The position numbers were made by a program, and so were the translations under genes. A stretch of DNA of 6,691 nucleotides, taken from an uncultured Eubacteriales bacterium. GTDB lineage: Bacteria > Bacillota > Clostridia > Christensenellales > CAG-138. The stretch is from NCBI GenBank assembly GCA_900550525.1, contig URSN01000103.1, positions 1 through 6,691 of the forward strand, given 5' to 3'. The notes under the pieces are model-generated. The model saw only the letters and a program-made list of their open reading frames with translations. It did not search any database and was not told where the DNA came from. This document shows positions 3,932-6,691 of the stretch, piece by piece; the stretch's first letter is position 1, and every line of letters starts with the position of its first letter.

Positions 3932-5341
3932 AAAAAGCTCATGGCTATCCTGTGCGCGGCGGCGGCAATGTTCGCCTGCCTGTCCTGCCAGCCGACGCCC
4001 GCGGAAGAGATCGTGGTGAACCGGGGGGACGGGGCGCTGGAGCAGGCGGTGCAGGACGCGCAGCAGGCGGAGGCCGCCACACCGGCGGGCAGCGCGGCGG
4101 CGCAGCCGACGCCCGCCCCGTATGAGGTCCCGGACGCCTGGACGGAGACGCTCTCGCTCAAATGGCTGGACGTGGTGTTCCCCGGCGTCCCCATCGAGAT
4201 CAACGACGCGGCGGCCATGCCGGTCTACGAGATGCAGGCCTACCGCTTCCCGGAGCGCGCGCAGGCGTGGAGGAGCGCGCTTGGCTACTTCCTTGACGGC
4301 GCGACGGGCATGCGCGAATTCGTCGAGACGAAGGCATATTTTGCCGACCAGATGGAAAGCATGCTGCGCGGCTATTACGACGAGGAGGCCGGCGACTACG
4401 TCCCCTACGGCGACGAGGAGCTGCGCGTGCAGATGGAGTATCTACAGGGCAAATATGACGCGGCGCCGGAGGACGCTCCGTTTGCGCCCTACGCGCTCGA
4501 GCGCATCGAGGCGCCGTTCCACATGGACTTCGAGACGCCGGACGGGATCATGCAGGCGGGCGTATTGGACGACACGATGGTGATCCGCCGCGGGATCACG
4601 CGCGACGAGATCATCCAGCTGGAGCGGTGGCTGTGGGGCGGCGGCGCGCGCCCCGGCGAAGCGCCGCAGACGGTGATCGAGGGCGTGCAGATCACGCAGG
4701 AGGAGGCCGTCGCAGCGGGGAACGAGGCGCTGCGCGCGATGGGGCTGACGGGCTTCACCCTCGCCTCCGCGGAGCGGGCGCGCGCGCTGTTCCGGCAGGA
4801 CGTCACACGCAAGGGCTATTACCTCGCCTACCTGCGCAACCCCGGCGGGTATGTGCCGGTGGATTATACCGTATGCTCCGACTTCATGCTGCGCCTGCAG
4901 GGCGAGGAGCCGGCCTATGCCGCCGTGCAGGGGATCGAGAGCATCGCCATGTTCGTGGACGAGGAGGGCGTGCAGTACTTCCAGTGGGGCTGCCCGTTTG
5001 AGATCACGCAGGAGCTGACCGCGGACGTGGAGATCCTGCCGTTTGAGCAGATGCAGCAGATCATCCTGCAAACGCTGCACAACTGCCTCGCCTGGAACGG
5101 GGAGGAACCGGAGGAGGACCCGTACGCCATCCTCAAGGAGGGGGCGAACGAGTACATCGTGCGCCGCGTGGCGCTCGGCTCGGCCAACGTCGCGCCGCGG
5201 GACGCGGAGGAGGGCACGCTGTGGAACGTGCCCGTCTGGTTCGTGGAGTTCGCGGACGAGATCAGCTACCAGGCGGGCGATCCGACGACCATGATCGCCT
5301 TCAACGCGGTGGACGGCAGCATCGTGGACCTCGGATACTGA
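3926..5341 (+). CDS. Secreted lipoprotein, paralogue 2 (471 aa)
   Basis: This is a predicted lipoprotein, paralogous to the one at 1416 and exactly the same length. The signal peptide is almost identical and ends Cys-Leu-Ser-Cys (18-21), with Cys21 the likely lipid site, followed by QPTPAEEIVVNRGD. A low-complexity Ala/Gln/Pro linker spans about 36-66. The body then differs strongly: aligned segments include ITQEEAVAAGNEALRAMGL (256-274), GYYLAYLR (297-304) and the ending NVPVWFVEF (434-442) and MIAFNAVDGSIVDLGY (456-471), which match paralogue 1 in pattern more than in identity. It lacks the Glu/Ala tail of paralogue 1 and ends at the PepSY-like strand. DUF6034 membership is a tentative recollection, and the ligand is unknown. 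Base composition is that of the high-G+C host. The start is set by AGGGAGG and by matching the paralogue; an open frame further upstream crosses the hairpin and is not used. The gene converges on the ssnA-like gene. Confidence 0.9.
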   Translation: MIKKLMAILCAAAAMFACLSCQPTPAEEIVVNRGDGALEQAVQDAQQAEAATPAGSAAAQPTPAPYEVPDAWTETLSLKWLDVVFPGVPIEINDAAAMPVYEMQAYRFPERAQAWRSALGYFLDGATGMREFVETKAYFADQMESMLRGYYDEEAGDYVPYGDEELRVQMEYLQGKYDAAPEDAPFAPYALERIEAPFHMDFETPDGIMQAGVLDDTMVIRRGITRDEIIQLERWLWGGGARPGEAPQTVIEGVQITQEEAVAAGNEALRAMGLTGFTLASAERARALFRQDVTRKGYYLAYLRNPGGYVPVDYTVCSDFMLRLQGEEPAYAAVQGIESIAMFVDEEGVQYFQWGCPFEITQELTADVEILPFEQMQQIILQTLHNCLAWNGEEPEEDPYAILKEGANEYIVRRVALGSANVAPRDAEEGTLWNVPVWFVEFADEISYQAGDPTTMIAFNAVDGSIVDLGY

Positions 5342-5359
5342 GCCGCGCCGCGCTTAGCG

Positions 5360-5441
5360 GCGCCCGGCCAGCGGAAACCGGCGGAAAAAGGGGCTGCCGC
5401 GCCAGTTGCGCGGCAGCCCTCCGCTTTGCCGTATGCGCCGC
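5360..5441 (+). repeat. Trailer repeat T2, after lipoprotein gene 2
   Basis: This is the counterpart of 2841-2921. It begins 18 bases after the stop codon and fades 4 bases before the stop codon of the convergent minus-strand gene, so the duplicated unit abuts that gene exactly. Confidence 0.88.
5385..5420. terminator. Bidirectional terminator between lipoprotein 2 and the ssnA-like gene
   Basis: GGGCTGCCGCGC (5391-5402) and GCGCGGCAGCCC (5408-5419) form a perfect 12-bp stem around loop CAGTT, and G5390 with T5420 adds a wobble. On the minus strand, after one C, the stem is followed by five T residues (the complement of AAAAA at 5385-5389), giving a normal intrinsic terminator 25 bases after the ssnA-like stop. 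On the plus strand the T-run is weak (CCGCTTTG), but the position suits termination of lipoprotein 2. Confidence 0.75.
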
Positions 5442-5444
5442 CCG

Positions 5445-6691
5445 TCAGAGCAGCTTCCAGAGGCGCTCCGCCTGCTCGCGGCACTTGGCGAACACCTCTT
5501 CCCGGTCGATGGTGGTCAGCCGGCCGTCCTTTTTGAGCACCCTGCCGTTGACGACGACCGTATCGACATGGCCGGAGAAGTTGCTCGTCAGGTGCGAGAA
5601 CAGGTTGCTCCCGTCCAGCGGCGTGGGCGCGCAGTAGTCCACGGCGATGAAATCCGCCGCGTTGCCCGCGCAGAGCGCGCCGAAATGGTCGAAGAACGTG
5701 CCCGCGATGCGGAAGTTGTTGCGGTAGAGCAGGCGCTCGCACGCATCGCCGCCCATCACGCGCGGATCGCCATAGAACGCGCGCTGCGCGATGGCAGCGA
5801 TCTGTACCTCCTTGAAGGAATCGTACACAAAGCCGTCGCCGCCCAGGCCGACGCACACGCCCTCCTGGAGCATGTCCCACACCGGCGCGACGCCGACGGC
5901 GTTGTTCATGTTCGACTCCGGGTTGTGCGCGACCATGGTGCCGGTCTCGCGCAGGATGGCCCGCTGCTCCGGCCCGACGTGCACGCAGTGCGCCGCGATG
6001 GTCTTTTCGCCCAGGATGCCGAAGTGCGCAAGGCGGGAGACGACGTGCCTGTCGCAGCGGCGATAGCTGTCGTACACGTCCGCCCGGTCCTCCGCCACGT
6101 GGATGTGGAAGCCCACGCCGAGCGCGGCCGCCTCCGCCGCGCAGCGCTCGAGCGTGTCGTCGTCGAGCGTGTAGGACGCGTGCAGGCCGAACGTCGCCTG
6201 CACGAGCGCCTCGCGGTCGCCCTGATGCGCCCTGATGAACGCGACGTTCTCGCGGATGCCGTTTTCACAGCGCTCCCTGCCGTCGCGGTCGGTGACCTCG
6301 TAGCACAGCACGGCGCGCGCGCCGCACGCTTTCACGGCCTGCTCGATGATCTCAAGCGAGCCGATGCTGTGGTTCGGGCTGGCGTGGTGGTCGATGTAGG
6401 TGGTGGTGCCCATCTCGATGCCCTCGACCAGCCCCATCATGGCGCTGTAATAGTTCATGTCATCGTCAAGGAGCTTATCGACCTTCCACCACATGTTGCC
6501 GAGGATCTGCTGCCAGTTGGCCATCGGCGCCGAGAGCGGGATGCCGCGCACGAACTGGCCGTAAAAATGGCTGTGGCTGTGGATGACGCCCGGCAGCACG
6601 ACCATGCCGTGCAGGTCCGTCTCCCCCGCGCCCTCCGGCCGCGCATAGCCGCTCATGGGCCCGATGGCCGCGATGCGGCCGTTTTCTACGG
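5445..6691 (-). CDS. ssnA: SsnA-family amidohydrolase, 5' end beyond window
   Basis: This is a metal-dependent hydrolase of the amidohydrolase (ATZ/TRZ-like) superfamily, closest in my memory to E. coli SsnA. The gene runs off the right edge; 414 codons are visible, and compared with E. coli SsnA (442 aa) about 20-30 residues are missing. The frame is open before the ATG at 6656 and reads VENGRIAAIGP, the usual N-terminal beta-sandwich strand, so the true start lies outside. Numbering from that ATG, metal ligands are visible as His28 and His30 (SHSHFYGQ), His186 in FHIHVAED, His223 in AAHCVHV, and Asp274 in LGGDGF. SsnA-like blocks include WWKVDKLLDDD, YIDHHASPNHS, ESNMNN and APTPLDGSNLFSH. 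In E. coli and purine-degrading gut anaerobes, ssnA lies in gene sets with ygfK, xanthine dehydrogenase-like and hydantoinase genes, and is linked to anaerobic urate/purine breakdown; its exact substrate is not settled. The protein is cytoplasmic, and the visible catalytic set is intact. Confidence 0.88.
   Translation of the reverse strand, partial: VENGRIAAIGPMSGYARPEGAGETDLHGMVVLPGVIHSHSHFYGQFVRGIPLSAPMANWQQILGNMWWKVDKLLDDDMNYYSAMMGLVEGIEMGTTTYIDHHASPNHSIGSLEIIEQAVKACGARAVLCYEVTDRDGRERCENGIRENVAFIRAHQGDREALVQATFGLHASYTLDDDTLERCAAEAAALGVGFHIHVAEDRADVYDSYRRCDRHVVSRLAHFGILGEKTIAAHCVHVGPEQRAILRETGTMVAHNPESNMNNAVGVAPVWDMLQEGVCVGLGGDGFVYDSFKEVQIAAIAQRAFYGDPRVMGGDACERLLYRNNFRIAGTFFDHFGALCAGNAADFIAVDYCAPTPLDGSNLFSHLTSNFSGHVDTVVVNGRVLKKDGRLTTIDREEVFAKCREQAERLWKLL

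Noticed and set aside
4442..5080. Minus-strand frame of 212 codons opposite lipoprotein 2
   Set aside because: Same shadow effect as in module 1: no ribosome site and low-complexity His/Arg/Leu-rich composition.

Overview
This window looks like chromosomal DNA from a high-G+C, probably anaerobic Firmicute (Clostridia-like, gut type). The reasons are strong purine-rich Shine-Dalgarno sites, a consensus -35/-10 promoter, a tRNA gene with encoded CCA, Clostridia-style lipoproteins, and an SsnA-family amidohydrolase typical of anaerobic purine/hydantoin catabolic loci. The assignment is inference; no 16S or marker gene is present.

Layout. Positions 1-147 hold an imperfect 82-bp direct repeat in very G+C-rich DNA. 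A 53-codon gene (228-389) with a good ribosome site follows and ends in a 13-bp hairpin. After a featureless G+C-rich gap, a consensus promoter drives a single tRNA-Ala(CGC) gene (718-793) with a strong intrinsic terminator. Another gap leads into the main feature, two copies of a module: a leader of about 290-300 bp, a 471-codon lipoprotein gene and a trailer of about 80 bp containing a hairpin. Copy 1 spans 1131-2921 and copy 2 spans 2956-5441. Leaders, signal peptides and trailers are nearly identical between the copies, while the mature lipoproteins have diverged far. Both leaders carry a 16-codon mini-gene with its own ribosome site, plus a C-rich tract that can pair with the downstream Shine-Dalgarno.

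Copy 2 is interrupted between leader and lipoprotein gene by about 665 bp of much A+T-richer DNA. It encodes a 159-residue secreted protein of unknown function and is bounded on both sides by the same 7 bases (TATGATT). The right end of the window is the 3' part of a minus-strand ssnA-like gene, convergent with the second lipoprotein gene and sharing its trailer hairpin as a likely bidirectional terminator.

How the parts work together. The two lipoproteins are probably surface-anchored paralogues, each transcribed alone. The small secreted protein looks like a later arrival that now sits under or beside the second leader. The ssnA-like gene is probably the end of a separate purine-related operon lying beyond the window. 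The most unusual points are the mosaic duplication (constant flanks, diverged body), the start-codon-precise insertion, and the conserved leader with a mini-gene and possible translational switch.
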